DNA from: Bog-756 sp038210245
GTDB lineage: Bacteria > Actinomycetota > Acidimicrobiia > Acidimicrobiales > RAAP-2
Direction: 5' to 3'
NCBI GenBank assembly: GCA_038210245.1
Contig: JBBQWW010000033.1
Span: 1-32,369, forward strand
DNA length: 32,369 nucleotides
The translations under genes were made by a program, and so were the position numbers. Of the stretch, positions 14,135 to 23,339 are shown in pieces. The notes below the pieces were generated by a model. That model was given only the letters and a program-made list of their open reading frames with translations, had not been told where the DNA came from and did no database searches. Each line of letters starts with the position of its first letter. Positions within the stretch are counted from its first letter, which is position 1.

Positions 14135-16222
14135 GTGCCCCCACCTGTCGGCCGGTTCACCTGCGTAGTGGACGACCACCCGCGCTTCCACCTCGACGTC
14201 CTCCGGTGGTTCGCCAGCCTCACCGAGGTGGCCGGCGTCGAACCTTCGGACCTGGTGGTCCACGTGGTCGGGCCCACCGAGACCAAGCCGCTCACCTACC
14301 TGGCCGCCCGAGGCGTCACCGTCACACCGGTGGAACGGTTCGACCCGCGCTCACCGCACTGCAACAAGATCGCCGGTGCCCTCGAGCTGGCCACTCGGGG
14401 CGTCGAGGGCTCCGCCGTGCTGTGCGACACCGACGTGGTCGTCCTGGAGGACCCGCGGGGGATCGACGTACCCGTGGACTCGGTGGCCGGCAAGCCGGTC
14501 GACGCTCCGGTGCCCCCGCTGGCCGTGCTGGTCCGGATCTTCGAGGCCGCCGGACTCCCGGTGCCACCGACGAGCCCCCTGCCCTGGGGCACCGACGAGG
14601 TCACGGTGTCGGGGAACAGCAACGGCGGCCTCTACGTGATCCCCGGACCGATCCTCTCCCGAGTGTCATCGGCCTGGGCCCAGTGGGCGCGTTGGCTGCT
14701 CGACCGGGCCGAGCTGCTGGAGGAGTGGCCGATCTACGTCGACCAGGTGGCCATGGCCCTCGGCCTGGCCGCCGAGAAGGTCGGCTCGCTCCCCCTCGGG
14801 GTGCGGTGGAACACCCCGACCCACGATCGGTCCCGCCTTCCGGACGACGCTCCGGTGCCAGCCATCATCCACTACCACCAGGAAGTCGACGACACCGGCC
14901 TCCTGGTGACCACCGGGGTGCCGGCCATCGACGACCGGATCGCCACAGCCAACACGGCCATCGCCGCGGTGTGGGCGACCGCCGCACCAGGAGAGACCCA
15001 CCGGCGCTGGTTGGAGCTGCGCCACCCGTCTCCGGACGTGCCCCCTCAGAGAGCCCCGACCCTGTTGGTGCCGGATCCGGCCCGACCCCTGCTGGACCGT
15101 ATCGTGGCCATCCTCCGGCCGGGATCGGTCTCCGACGTCGGCGCCGCGGCCGGAGCGCCGGACCAGGCCGACCTCGTCGTCTGCATCGACCGGTCCGAAC
15201 GACCGTGGGACGCCGGCGAACCCGGCGAGAGCGCCGACTGGATGGCTCGGCTCTGGCTGGCCAGCGGGCAGGCCCTAGTCATCTCCGGACCGGCCGACGG
15301 GGACGGCCGTGGGTCCGAGACCTCCGGGCCCACGGTGGCCCTGGCCACCGTCATCGAACAGGTGGCACCAGATGCTGAGGTCTACCCGGTGGACCGGGAC
15401 GGCGACCGGGTCACCCTGGTGGTGGTGCGTCCCCCGGACAGGCAGCATCCGCGGGACTTCACCGCCGAGACGCTGCGGCCGCTGGCCGGGCGGCTCCCCG
15501 ATCCCCTCGCCCTGCTGGAGCTCCGACTGGCGTCGCGGGCATCGACCGGCTTCTACCCCGACCACGCACCTCGCCTGTGGGAGTACCCGGTGGCGGCCCG
15601 GCTGATCATGGACGACCTACCCCCGGGTAGCCGGCTGGTCGATGTCGGCGCCGGCGTGACGCCGTTGGCCCCGTTCCTCACCACCCGGGGTTACGTGGTC
15701 GACACCGTCGACCCGTCCCCCACCCGACGGGAGTGGCCCCCCCAACCGGAGTGGAACGAGTGGGACTACCTCGACTACGGCAGTGCCGGTCTGGCCCACC
15801 GATCGTGGAACACCACCCTCGACCGGTTGCCGCTGCGTCCCCGTTTCGACGGGGCCTACTCCATCAGTGTCATCGAGCACGTTCCCGCCGAGGCCCGTCG
15901 GTCCCTGTTGGCCGACATGGCGGCCCGGGTGCGGCCCGGCGGACTGGTGGTCGTGACCATCGACCTGGTGCGGGGCGGGGACGTCCTGTGGAACCGCAGC
16001 CGCGGCGAGGACGTGGAGGCGGTCGAGCTCCACGGCACCTTCGACGACGTCGTGGAGGAGGCCGCCGTCGTCGGCCTCCGGCTACTGCACCGGGAGTCGG
16101 TCCGGGAGTGGGGCGACGCCCATGTGGACATCGGTCTGGCCACCTTCCGTCGGGAGGCACCGGATGAGGTCCGTCCGGCGCCGGGCCTCATCCGGTCGGT
16201 CGCCCGCCGTCTGCGTCGCTGA
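14135..16222 (+). CDS. Fusion: GT-A-like glycosyltransferase, degenerate middle domain, C-terminal methyltransferase
   Basis: A 695-aa multi-domain protein. Residues 1-260 look like a GT-A fold: a DTD metal motif (98-100, VLCDTDVVVLEDPRG), VSGNSNGGLYVIP, YVDQVAMALG (201-210), RWNTPTH and IIHYHQ, as in glycosyltransferases acting on nucleotide sugars. Residues about 305-432 contain SDVGAAAG and LVVCIDRS, resembling a Rossmann methyltransferase core without a proper motif I, probably inactive. Residues about 475-660 form a full class I methyltransferase: LVDVGAGVTP (501-510), VDTVDPSP, DGAYSISVIEHVP and ARVRPGGLVVVTIDL. It probably adds and then methylates a sugar, inferred from the fusion. GTG 14135 is 14 bases after the preceding stop. 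The last 35 bases overlap the convergent acyltransferase gene. Confidence 0.82.
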   Translation: MPPPVGRFTCVVDDHPRFHLDVLRWFASLTEVAGVEPSDLVVHVVGPTETKPLTYLAARGVTVTPVERFDPRSPHCNKIAGALELATRGVEGSAVLCDTDVVVLEDPRGIDVPVDSVAGKPVDAPVPPLAVLVRIFEAAGLPVPPTSPLPWGTDEVTVSGNSNGGLYVIPGPILSRVSSAWAQWARWLLDRAELLEEWPIYVDQVAMALGLAAEKVGSLPLGVRWNTPTHDRSRLPDDAPVPAIIHYHQEVDDTGLLVTTGVPAIDDRIATANTAIAAVWATAAPGETHRRWLELRHPSPDVPPQRAPTLLVPDPARPLLDRIVAILRPGSVSDVGAAAGAPDQADLVVCIDRSERPWDAGEPGESADWMARLWLASGQALVISGPADGDGRGSETSGPTVALATVIEQVAPDAEVYPVDRDGDRVTLVVVRPPDRQHPRDFTAETLRPLAGRLPDPLALLELRLASRASTGFYPDHAPRLWEYPVAARLIMDDLPPGSRLVDVGAGVTPLAPFLTTRGYVVDTVDPSPTRREWPPQPEWNEWDYLDYGSAGLAHRSWNTTLDRLPLRPRFDGAYSISVIEHVPAEARRSLLADMAARVRPGGLVVVTIDLVRGGDVLWNRSRGEDVEAVELHGTFDDVVEEAAVVGLRLLHRESVREWGDAHVDIGLATFRREAPDEVRPAPGLIRSVARRLRR

Positions 16223-17570
16223 CCACTGCGCCGGGCGCGTCGGCCGGGAGCACCGAGGCCGTCCTGGTTGCCCGCGACCCCCGGTCCCACCAGCCGAGGC
16301 GGCCCTTCACCCGCAGTATCGGTCGCTCCACCACGAAGTAGCTGGCCGAGGCCACCACGATGGACAGCCCCAACACGGCCAGGGCCAGGATCCAGAACGG
16401 CTCCGACTTCCGCATCCACCCCATCCAGTTGAGGAAGCCGAAGATGATATTGAGGTGCCAGAGGTAGATCCCGTAGGAGATGACCCCGATGCTGGCCACC
16501 GGCCAGGCCCGGAGGAGGCCACGGATCCAGGTCCGGTCCTGGGGGCCGAAGACCGCCGGGAGGAGCAGAAAGAAGGCGAAGAGCCCATAGAGGGTCTGCT
16601 TCTCGAGATTCACCTGGGGCGTCACGAAGTACAGGATGTTCTTGTCCGGCACCACGTGGGCCACCGCCCAGAACATCACGGCGGCCGCCGTCCAGCTGAT
16701 CCACGGCATGAACCGGCTCCGAAGCCAGGCCGGCTCGGTGTCGCGCTCCACGAACCACACGCTGAGCACGGCCAGAAGCATGCCGAAGCCGAAGAGGTCG
16801 AGATACGAGGGCAGCCAGTCCACCATGAGGGTGGCGAAGGTGGCGCTGGTCGAACAGTGGGGCGTGCACATGGCCACGAACTTGCCGTCTTCCACTTTCA
16901 GCAGCGGCATGTGCAGGACCCAGTAGCGGAACACGAAGCTGATCCCGAACAGCCCGGCGATGCCGGCCAGCTCCCAGGCCAGTTGTGCCGACTGGGCCCG
17001 GCGACGCAGGCCGACGAGGGCGGCGTAGAGCGGCAGGAAGAGGTAGAAGGTCATCTCCGTGCACAGGGACCATGCCTGGGTGATGCCGAAGAAGATCTGG
17101 GTGGGGAGGTAGATCTGCAGGAAGAGGTACTGGGACACCACTCCCTGCCAGCCCGGTCCCATGGTCACCGAATGGAAGACGTAGGCCAACAGGGTGAGGG
17201 CCAGCCAGTAGGCCGGCAGAATGCGCAGTAGGCGGCGTTCCCAGAACCGACGGGTGTTGGGACGCGGGATCCCGGTCAGGTGGGACACGGCGAACGGGCG
17301 GTAGAGGAGGAAGCCCGAGATCAGGAAGAAGACCGATACCCCGATCTCCAGTCGGCTGGTGTAGAGGCCGAGGGAGTTGCGCTCGGTGAATCCGGACACC
17401 CAGGCGGTGTGCAGCAGCAGCACCGACACGACGGCGATGGCCCGGAGCCCGTCGAAGCAGGCGAAATGGCGGGGGGTCCGGGCGGCGGCGACCGGTGTAC
17501 CGATGGTCTCGTTACTGTCCTCGGGGGCGGGTTCGGAGCCCGTCGCCAACGGCTCCATCTGGTCGTCCAT
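16188..17570 (-). CDS. Acyltransferase-3 family membrane protein (paralog of 17826-19175)
   Basis: A 460-aa integral membrane O-acyltransferase. Diagnostic elements are FACFDGLRAIAVVSVLLLHTAW with His54 in helix 1, GVSVFFLISGFLLYRPF, RRLLRILPAYWLAL, QAWSLCTEMTFYLFLPLY, ISYGIYLWHLNIIF and SYFVVERPIL. About ten membrane segments and no SGNH domain. The family acylates hydroxyls of envelope sugars using a cytoplasmic acyl-CoA; the acyl group and acceptor are unknown. ATG 17570 with a G-rich ribosome site is preferred to the frame start at 17621. The C-terminal tail is hydrophilic and overlaps the 3' end of the convergent fusion gene. It closely matches its divergent neighbour over the whole length. 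Confidence 0.92.
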   Translation of the reverse strand: MDDQMEPLATGSEPAPEDSNETIGTPVAAARTPRHFACFDGLRAIAVVSVLLLHTAWVSGFTERNSLGLYTSRLEIGVSVFFLISGFLLYRPFAVSHLTGIPRPNTRRFWERRLLRILPAYWLALTLLAYVFHSVTMGPGWQGVVSQYLFLQIYLPTQIFFGITQAWSLCTEMTFYLFLPLYAALVGLRRRAQSAQLAWELAGIAGLFGISFVFRYWVLHMPLLKVEDGKFVAMCTPHCSTSATFATLMVDWLPSYLDLFGFGMLLAVLSVWFVERDTEPAWLRSRFMPWISWTAAAVMFWAVAHVVPDKNILYFVTPQVNLEKQTLYGLFAFFLLLPAVFGPQDRTWIRGLLRAWPVASIGVISYGIYLWHLNIIFGFLNWMGWMRKSEPFWILALAVLGLSIVVASASYFVVERPILRVKGRLGWWDRGSRATRTASVLPADAPGAVVSDADGGRPTG

Positions 17571-17825
17571 GGTGCGCCCCCGGTTCGAGGTCGGCGGCGG
17601 GCCGATCGCCGACCGTCCCACTGCTCGTACAGCCCTTACCCGGGCCCCGATTCGTCGGGGTCACGAGTGCGCCTCATTGTGTCACGCCGTGCCCTCTGGT
17701 GCACCGGTAGAGCTGCTCCGGTGCACCATCCGCTAGCACGTCCGGTGGGCAGCCGGTAGATTCGAGCACCGGCACATGGACGGGTACTTCCGTGGGCCCT
17801 CCACCACGGGCATGGGGCGTGATCA

Positions 17826-19175
17826 GTGAGTCAAGAGACCGAATGGGCTCCTACTGGGACGCCGGTCCCCTCCGACACCCCTCCCGACGACGCCGTTCCG
17901 GACGGGCCGGTGGTGGCCAAGCCGAGGCACTTCGACTGCTTCGACGGCCTCCGGGCCATCGCCGCGGTGTCGGTGCTGCTGCTGCATACCGCCTGGACGT
18001 CGGGCTTCACCTCCCGTTCGTCGCTGGGGATCTACACCAGCCGCCTCGAGATCGGCGTGTCCGTTTTTTTCCTCATCTCCGGCTTCCTCCTCTACCGCCC
18101 GTACGCGGTGTCCCACTTCGCCGGAGGCACCCAGCCCGACGCCGGCAAGTTCTGGGTGCGGCGGCTGCTGCGCATCGTGCCGGCCTACTGGCTGGCCCTG
18201 ACCGTGCTGGCCTACGGCTTCCACGCAGTCACCGTGGGTCCCGGATGGCAGGGCGTGGTCTCGCTCTACTTCTTCCTTCAGATCTACTTTCCCGGCCAGG
18301 TCGTCCACGGCATCCCGCAGGCCTGGTCCCTGTGCACGGAGATGGCCTTCTACCTCTTCCTGCCCTTCTATGCCGCCGTGCTGGCTCGGCGAGCCCCTTC
18401 GCCCCGACGGCAGCTGCGACGGGAGGTCGTCGGGGCCGCCGTGCTGATCGTGATCAGCTTCGTCTTCCGATACTGGTGGCTGCACATTCCCCTGACCGTG
18501 ATCCGGAACGGGCACCAGGTGCCGATCTGCGCCCCGAACTGCTTCACCGACCCCCCGCTATCCACCCTCATGGTGGCCTGGCTCCCCTCCTACCTCGACC
18601 TCTTCGCCCTAGGCATGCTGCTGGCCGTGGCCAGCGCGTGGTTCGTCGAGCACGGTGAGCCGGAGTGGCTGAGGCACCGGCTCATGCCGTGGGCGGCGTG
18701 GGTGGGGGCGGCGGTCGCCTTCTGGGCCGTGTCCAACGTGGTCGACAACCGGGAGATCATCTATGTGCTCACCCCAAGGGTCAACCTCGCCCGTCAGGAG
18801 CTCTACGGCGTCTTCGCCTTCCTGTTGTTGCTGCCGGCGGTCTTCGGCACACAGCAAGGCTCGTTGATCCGCCGGCTGCTCCGCTGGTGGCCCATGGTCA
18901 GCCTGGGGGTGATCTCGTATGGCATCTACCTGTGGCACCTCAACCTCATCGACGAGTTCCTCAAATGGACCGGGTGGCAAGCCGGTCACGAGCCGTTCGG
19001 GGTCCTCGCCATCTGCGTTCTGGGGGTGTCGGTGGCCTTCGCCTCGGCCAGCTACTTCGGGGTAGAGCGCCCCATCCTCCGGATCAAGAGCCGCATCGGC
19101 TGGTGGGACCGTCGCCCACCAGCGGCGGCCGTCGAGCCCAGCCCGGCTGATGGCCAAGACCCGGGAGTCCACTGA
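17826..19175 (+). CDS. Acyltransferase-3 family membrane protein (paralog of 16188-17570)
   Basis: A 449-aa acyltransferase-3 protein collinear with its divergent neighbour: FDCFDGLRAIAAVSVLLLHTAW with His54 at the same position, LGIYTSRLEIGVSVFFLISGF, RRLLRIVPAYWLALTVLAYGF, QAWSLCTEMAFYLFLPFY, VISYGIYLWHLNLI and SYFGVERPILRIK. The N-terminal 30 residues and the C-tail differ. GTG 17826 follows GGGGCG at about eight bases. The pair shares a 255-base intergenic region holding both promoters. The function is predicted O-acylation of a cell-surface glycan, with possibly a different acyl donor or position from its twin. Confidence 0.92.
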   Translation: MSQETEWAPTGTPVPSDTPPDDAVPDGPVVAKPRHFDCFDGLRAIAAVSVLLLHTAWTSGFTSRSSLGIYTSRLEIGVSVFFLISGFLLYRPYAVSHFAGGTQPDAGKFWVRRLLRIVPAYWLALTVLAYGFHAVTVGPGWQGVVSLYFFLQIYFPGQVVHGIPQAWSLCTEMAFYLFLPFYAAVLARRAPSPRRQLRREVVGAAVLIVISFVFRYWWLHIPLTVIRNGHQVPICAPNCFTDPPLSTLMVAWLPSYLDLFALGMLLAVASAWFVEHGEPEWLRHRLMPWAAWVGAAVAFWAVSNVVDNREIIYVLTPRVNLARQELYGVFAFLLLLPAVFGTQQGSLIRRLLRWWPMVSLGVISYGIYLWHLNLIDEFLKWTGWQAGHEPFGVLAICVLGVSVAFASASYFGVERPILRIKSRIGWWDRRPPAAAVEPSPADGQDPGVH

Positions 19176-19212
19176 GGACGACGGGGATCACACCCTCCGC
19201 GCCCCTGGGCGT

Positions 19213-21630
19213 TCACCGGTCCGGTAGTGGGCGGCGCCGAACCATGGGCACGACGAGCAGGGCCAGGAGCATCACGACGGTCACCCCGGCCACTAGCAGC
19301 CCCACCGTGAACAGCGGGGGCCAGTAGCGCAGCTCCACCACGTGGCGGCCGGCCGGGACGCGGGCCTGCAGCATGACCTTGGCGTACGACTCCAGGGCCA
19401 GAGGGCGGCCGTCGAGAGTGGCGTGCCATCCGGGCTCGTCGGTGAGCCGCAGTCGCAGCACCTGGGACCCGGATCCGGTGGTGGTCACCCGCCACGAAGC
19501 CGGCGTGGGGTGGACCACCGGCACCGGGGTCCCCGCCTGGTCTACCGGAGGGAGCTCGCCGGATGTCGGCAGAGGCACCAGGGTGGCCGCCGATGCGCCG
19601 GGGATCCGGTAGAGGGTCTCATCGCCGAAGGTTCCAACCAGGACCGCCCCGGACGGTGCGGGGTCCCCGGGGTGGCCGAGGACGTAGCCCACCCCGAACC
19701 GCCGGGCTTCAGCCGCCGTGGTGAAGCGGGGACAGAACGAGTTGTAGATAGGCACGGCGGCCAGACTCGGACTCACCTCCTTCCATGCCTCGAGGTACGC
19801 CTTGGGCAGGATGGGGTCGTAGAAGTCGAACTCATGGAGACCGAAGAGGATGTTGGCCTCGGGCAGGACCCCCAGACCCGAGAGTCCGGGGCCGGCGTAA
19901 CAGGTGATCGATCCGAAGCCCACGTTGGCCCCGCCCACAGCGCGCACCACGCCGGCCACCGGAGGGGTGACGGTGACCCCGTGGCTCGAGGCGGACCACA
20001 GCGGCGCGCCTGATGCCACCAGAAACGCTGTCTCCAGGACCAGGAGTACCACCCCGACCACCCGGCCGGGGTTGGGCCGTGGCCACCGTCCCTCCGCCCG
20101 TGTCGGCAGCGCTACCGTCTCTTCGGCCTCGGTCCCCCGCCGCCTCGTCCACAGGGCCAGCATTCCCACCGAGACCAGGGCCGCGGCCGTGGTGGCCAGA
20201 GGCCAGAGCAGGCTGCGGTGCCGGAGGTCGGCTTCGGCCGGCGACAGACCCGAGGTTCCGAACAACCACAAAGCGACCAGCACCACCAGTCCGCCAGCCA
20301 GGACGGTGGCCACCAATGTCTGCAGGGACCGCTCGGTGGCCCGGCGCACCACGGCGTCCACGCCCATGCCGGCCAGTGCGGCCACCCCCAGGCCCAGAAT
20401 CATCAGATCACGGTGCCAGTCGATGGAGGACAGTCCCGGGACATGGAGGATGAGCGCCTGCACCGGGGAAAGGAACACGATGGCCAGCGTCACCGCCACC
20501 ACCGCCACCAGTCCCACCACCTCGGGTCGGCGCCACCGTCTCACCACGCCGACCACGGCCAGGGCCAGGGCGATCACCCCGACATAAGACGCAGTGTCCC
20601 CGTAGACGGCATCACCGAACACCGAGCTGCCGGCCACCGGAAGTCCATTCCATCCCTGCACCAGCACGTGGACCAGATCGTGGGCCGGTAGCGATCGGCC
20701 CACTTCGGTCCGGGCCAGCAGGGTTCCGCTGTTGCGAGTGGAACCGGCCAGCACCTGCAGTCCGGGCAGGATAAGGGGAGCTCCGAGGGCCACTCCGGCC
20801 ACTCCGGCCAGGGCCAGATCGAAGAGGGGACGGACGCGAAACTCCCGGTCGGGTGCGGACCGCCACCGGACGACCAGCACCGTCACCACGAACACCACCA
20901 ACGAGCCGATCATCATGGCCATGATCTCCGGCTGGCCCGAGACGAGGGCCAGGCCCACCACGGCGGCGACGCCCACCACGCACCGAGCCCGATGGCGGCC
21001 ACGGATGATGAGGACGGCCAGGGCAAAGATCCAGCCGGCCCAGGACATCACCGCGGCGTGGGGCCATCCCACCCAGCCGAAGAACGACCCGCTCAGCTCG
21101 TAGACGGTCCCGGCCGTGGCGCACCCGATCGCCCCGAGGCGGAGGACCCGACCCAGGGCGTAGGCCCCGGTGCCGCCCACGATGAGGGTGACCAGTACCT
21201 GCACGGTGTAGGACAGGTGCAGCGGGAACAGATAGCCCACCACGGTGGGCAAACTGAACACGGCGGACTGCCAGTTGAACGCCAGCGGCAGCCCCAGGCC
21301 GCTGAACGGGTTCCACAAGGGCAGGTGTCCGGCATGGACCTGGACCCAGGCCAGGTTCGACCACGGGATCATCTCGCCAATCTGATCGCCGGGATAGGTG
21401 TTGCGGACGATGACGCCAGAGCTGTGGGTCAGACCCGACTGGGTCAGAATGTCGTAGGGCCCGAGCGAGAGGCCGTGATGGAGAGCTGGGGCCAGGGCCA
21501 CCACGGCGGCGCCAATCACCCAGGCCAGGCCCACGGCATGGGCCAGCAGCCGATGGGGCGGAGGCGCCCCAGAGACAGGAGGCGCTTCGTCAACCGATCC
21601 GGAGATCGTCACGGGTCCGGAAATCGTCAC
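19213..21630 (-). CDS. YfhO-family large membrane protein (paralog of the one at 29695)
   Basis: An 805-aa polytopic protein. After one N-terminal helix there is an outer loop with LGPYDILTQSGL, PGDQIGEMIPWSNLAWVQVHAGHLPLWNPFSGLGLPLAFNWQ, about 11 further helices, and an extracytoplasmic C-terminal domain ending with the YfhO signature GWHATLDGRPL...VPAGRHVVELRYWPPLFTVGLLVAG. YfhO proteins are linked to lipoteichoic-acid/glycolipid glycosylation with polyprenyl-phosphate sugars in Firmicutes; here the acceptor is unknown. GTG 21630 overlaps the upstream lipoprotein stop (GTGA), showing translational coupling. An 18-base near-repeat places another GTG six codons later. It converges with the acyltransferase at 17826, 37 bases apart. 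Confidence 0.86.
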   Translation of the reverse strand: MTISGPVTISGSVDEAPPVSGAPPPHRLLAHAVGLAWVIGAAVVALAPALHHGLSLGPYDILTQSGLTHSSGVIVRNTYPGDQIGEMIPWSNLAWVQVHAGHLPLWNPFSGLGLPLAFNWQSAVFSLPTVVGYLFPLHLSYTVQVLVTLIVGGTGAYALGRVLRLGAIGCATAGTVYELSGSFFGWVGWPHAAVMSWAGWIFALAVLIIRGRHRARCVVGVAAVVGLALVSGQPEIMAMMIGSLVVFVVTVLVVRWRSAPDREFRVRPLFDLALAGVAGVALGAPLILPGLQVLAGSTRNSGTLLARTEVGRSLPAHDLVHVLVQGWNGLPVAGSSVFGDAVYGDTASYVGVIALALAVVGVVRRWRRPEVVGLVAVVAVTLAIVFLSPVQALILHVPGLSSIDWHRDLMILGLGVAALAGMGVDAVVRRATERSLQTLVATVLAGGLVVLVALWLFGTSGLSPAEADLRHRSLLWPLATTAAALVSVGMLALWTRRRGTEAEETVALPTRAEGRWPRPNPGRVVGVVLLVLETAFLVASGAPLWSASSHGVTVTPPVAGVVRAVGGANVGFGSITCYAGPGLSGLGVLPEANILFGLHEFDFYDPILPKAYLEAWKEVSPSLAAVPIYNSFCPRFTTAAEARRFGVGYVLGHPGDPAPSGAVLVGTFGDETLYRIPGASAATLVPLPTSGELPPVDQAGTPVPVVHPTPASWRVTTTGSGSQVLRLRLTDEPGWHATLDGRPLALESYAKVMLQARVPAGRHVVELRYWPPLFTVGLLVAGVTVVMLLALLVVPMVRRRPLPDR
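21595..21630 (-). repeat. 18-bp tandem near-repeat at the YfhO start
   Basis: On the minus strand GTGACGATTTCCGGACCC is followed by GTGACGATCTCCGGATCG, giving VTISGPVTISGS. Each unit begins with a possible GTG start, so the true N-terminus is ambiguous by six codons. Confidence 0.7.
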
Positions 21631-23081
21631 GGGGCCGAGGTGGAGGTGGTAGCGCCCGGCTCCGCCGACGTCAGCCCTACCAGTAGCTCGTCGATCCCAC
21701 CACCCACCACGGTCCCCGTCCACGAGGCGGTGAGGGGTCCGGGCGGGGTGTCCAGCATCATGAGGCAGTTGGCTCCGGTGGTGTCGGACATGATCTGCTG
21801 CCACTCGGGCGCGCCGGGTCCCTCGGGGAAGACGTAGATGGAGGTTCGGAAGGCGAAGGCGACGTCCCCGGCCGACACCGGCTCCGGAGTCTGCAGCAGG
21901 GGCTGGTCGGTGCCGAAGGTACGACGGGCCAGGGTCTGCACGGTGAGGTGCGGGGGGAGGTCAGCGAACTCCAGCAGCAGGCAGGCCAGCTGCTGGCTGG
22001 CGTTGGAGAACGTGGGGGTCAGCACGGTGTGACCACCGACGGCTGACCGGCACATCCAACAGGAGATGTTGATGCCGGTGTGGTTGTCAGGCCCGGACTC
22101 TCCGATGAACTCCCACACCCCACCGGCGGTGTCGGTGACTGCGTCCACCGAGCCGCAGTCGATCGCCGGGTTATAGATCGAGCCGTTCATGAAGGCGATG
22201 AGGGTGTTGCCGGTCCGGGGGGGCACCGGGTAAGGCTGGGACCGCCACCTGGCATGGCCCGATCCGGCCGGCAGGATGGCCGAATCGGTGTAGCTGGACT
22301 GCACCAGCCTCGGGCTCCCCGACCTCACCCCTTTGGGCACGAAGGTGGCGACCACGGCGGCGCCGCCGGTTCCACCGGTCAGCCCGGTCCACTCCGCCGT
22401 CAAGGTTCGGCCCTGGCTCGACGGCCCGGTGTCCAGATTGTCAGCCACGTACCAGTGCTGGGTGGGGTCGGCCAGGCGCGAGTGCCACCCGGGGGGCACG
22501 GTTGCTGCGCTCATGTCCCCCACCACGGCCGACACGGCCAGTTCGTGGTCGGAACGGAGGGCGAAGTTGGTGGTGGCCTCGGCCTGGCCGTGTTTCACAT
22601 CGGCTTGGCAGATCTGGTCGCACAGCTCGTACCCCGAGGCACCGGTGTACTCGAGCAGAGCCATCCGCATACCGGTGATCCCGGGGAGCACCGGATAGCC
22701 CAGGCCCACGGCCGTCACCGTGGGCCGCCTCCCCCCTCGGGCGGACTCGCAGTACCAGATGTCCACGCCGTAGTGGTCACCGGTGAAGAACTCCACCGCT
22801 TGCTTCCAGTGGTTGTGCTGGTCGTCGGAGACCTGCCCCACCGTGGGGGCCAGGGTGGTGGTCGACGTGCGGGACACCACCGCCACCAACAGACTGCCCT
22901 CGGCCACTGGGCCCGGGAAGCGCGCCGTGGCCGTCCGTCCTGACGTGACCCGGTGTCCGGTGCCCGACTGCCGCAGGAAGACCCCCGAGGCCGACGGGGC
23001 CGACGACGAACAGCCGGCCAAGATACCAGCGCCGGCCAGGCCGAGACCGGCCCCGAGTAGCTGGCGTCTGGTGAACTCCAC
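21627..23081 (-). CDS. Twin-arginine-type lipoprotein with two similar beta-rich modules, unknown function
   Basis: A 484-aa exported protein. The signal peptide FTRRQLLGAGLGLAGAGILAGC has Arg5-Arg6 (Tat-like) and a lipobox LAGC with Cys24, so it is predicted to be lipid-anchored outside the membrane. The mature part shows two related units (about 45-265 and 280-480). Each has an opening such as GSLLVAVVS/GNTLIAFMN, then VSDDQHNHW/VTDTAGGVW, then DIWYCESARGG/NISCWMCRSAVGG, then ALLEYTGA/LLLEFADL. This resembles the beta-sandwich repeats of cell-surface and phage-like proteins. No enzymatic motif is seen. GTG 23081 is chosen because GGAGG is eight bases upstream; GTG 23087 is too close to it. 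It is translationally coupled to the YfhO gene, which suggests a joint role at the envelope. Confidence 0.82.
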   Translation of the reverse strand: MEFTRRQLLGAGLGLAGAGILAGCSSSAPSASGVFLRQSGTGHRVTSGRTATARFPGPVAEGSLLVAVVSRTSTTTLAPTVGQVSDDQHNHWKQAVEFFTGDHYGVDIWYCESARGGRRPTVTAVGLGYPVLPGITGMRMALLEYTGASGYELCDQICQADVKHGQAEATTNFALRSDHELAVSAVVGDMSAATVPPGWHSRLADPTQHWYVADNLDTGPSSQGRTLTAEWTGLTGGTGGAAVVATFVPKGVRSGSPRLVQSSYTDSAILPAGSGHARWRSQPYPVPPRTGNTLIAFMNGSIYNPAIDCGSVDAVTDTAGGVWEFIGESGPDNHTGINISCWMCRSAVGGHTVLTPTFSNASQQLACLLLEFADLPPHLTVQTLARRTFGTDQPLLQTPEPVSAGDVAFAFRTSIYVFPEGPGAPEWQQIMSDTTGANCLMMLDTPPGPLTASWTGTVVGGGIDELLVGLTSAEPGATTSTSAP

Positions 23082-23150
23082 ACTCACCCCCCTCCGCACC
23101 TGCCTGTCCTCACGCGCACCACGGACCGACGACGGTACGGGAACGGTGGC

Positions 23151-23156
23151 ATCGTA
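23151..23156 (-). promoter_or_regulatory. Possible -10 element for the lipoprotein/YfhO operon
   Basis: Minus-strand TACGAT, within the 11-mer GGTTACGATGC that also occurs before the LLM-oxidoreductase gene. It would leave a leader of about 60 bases before GTG 23081, which has its own ribosome site. No clear -35. Confidence 0.3.
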
Positions 23157-23212
23157 ACCCACCGCCCGTGGTCGCAGTTGGCGAGCTACGCCCACGGTTG
23201 ACTGCCGCCGGC

Positions 23213-23237
23213 AAAACGGAGAGCCCTACCACGGCTC
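23213..23237 (-). terminator. Possible intrinsic terminator after the carbamoyltransferase cassette
   Basis: On the minus strand GAGCC, a seven-base loop and GGCTC are followed by TCCG and TTTT. The stem is short and the T-run brief, and it lies about 100 bases beyond the carbamoyltransferase stop, so this is a weak candidate. Confidence 0.35.
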
Positions 23238-23339
23238 CACGATATCTAGCGCCGGGAACAGGCGACGCTGCCGAACTACGCAGTGTCCCGGACCACAGGG
23301 GCGTACCCAGTACGTTCTTATTCAGCCTGACGCCGATCT

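Noticed and set aside
20992..21837. 281-aa plus-strand open frame
   Set aside because: Antisense to the YfhO and lipoprotein genes; Gly/Gln/His-rich shadow.
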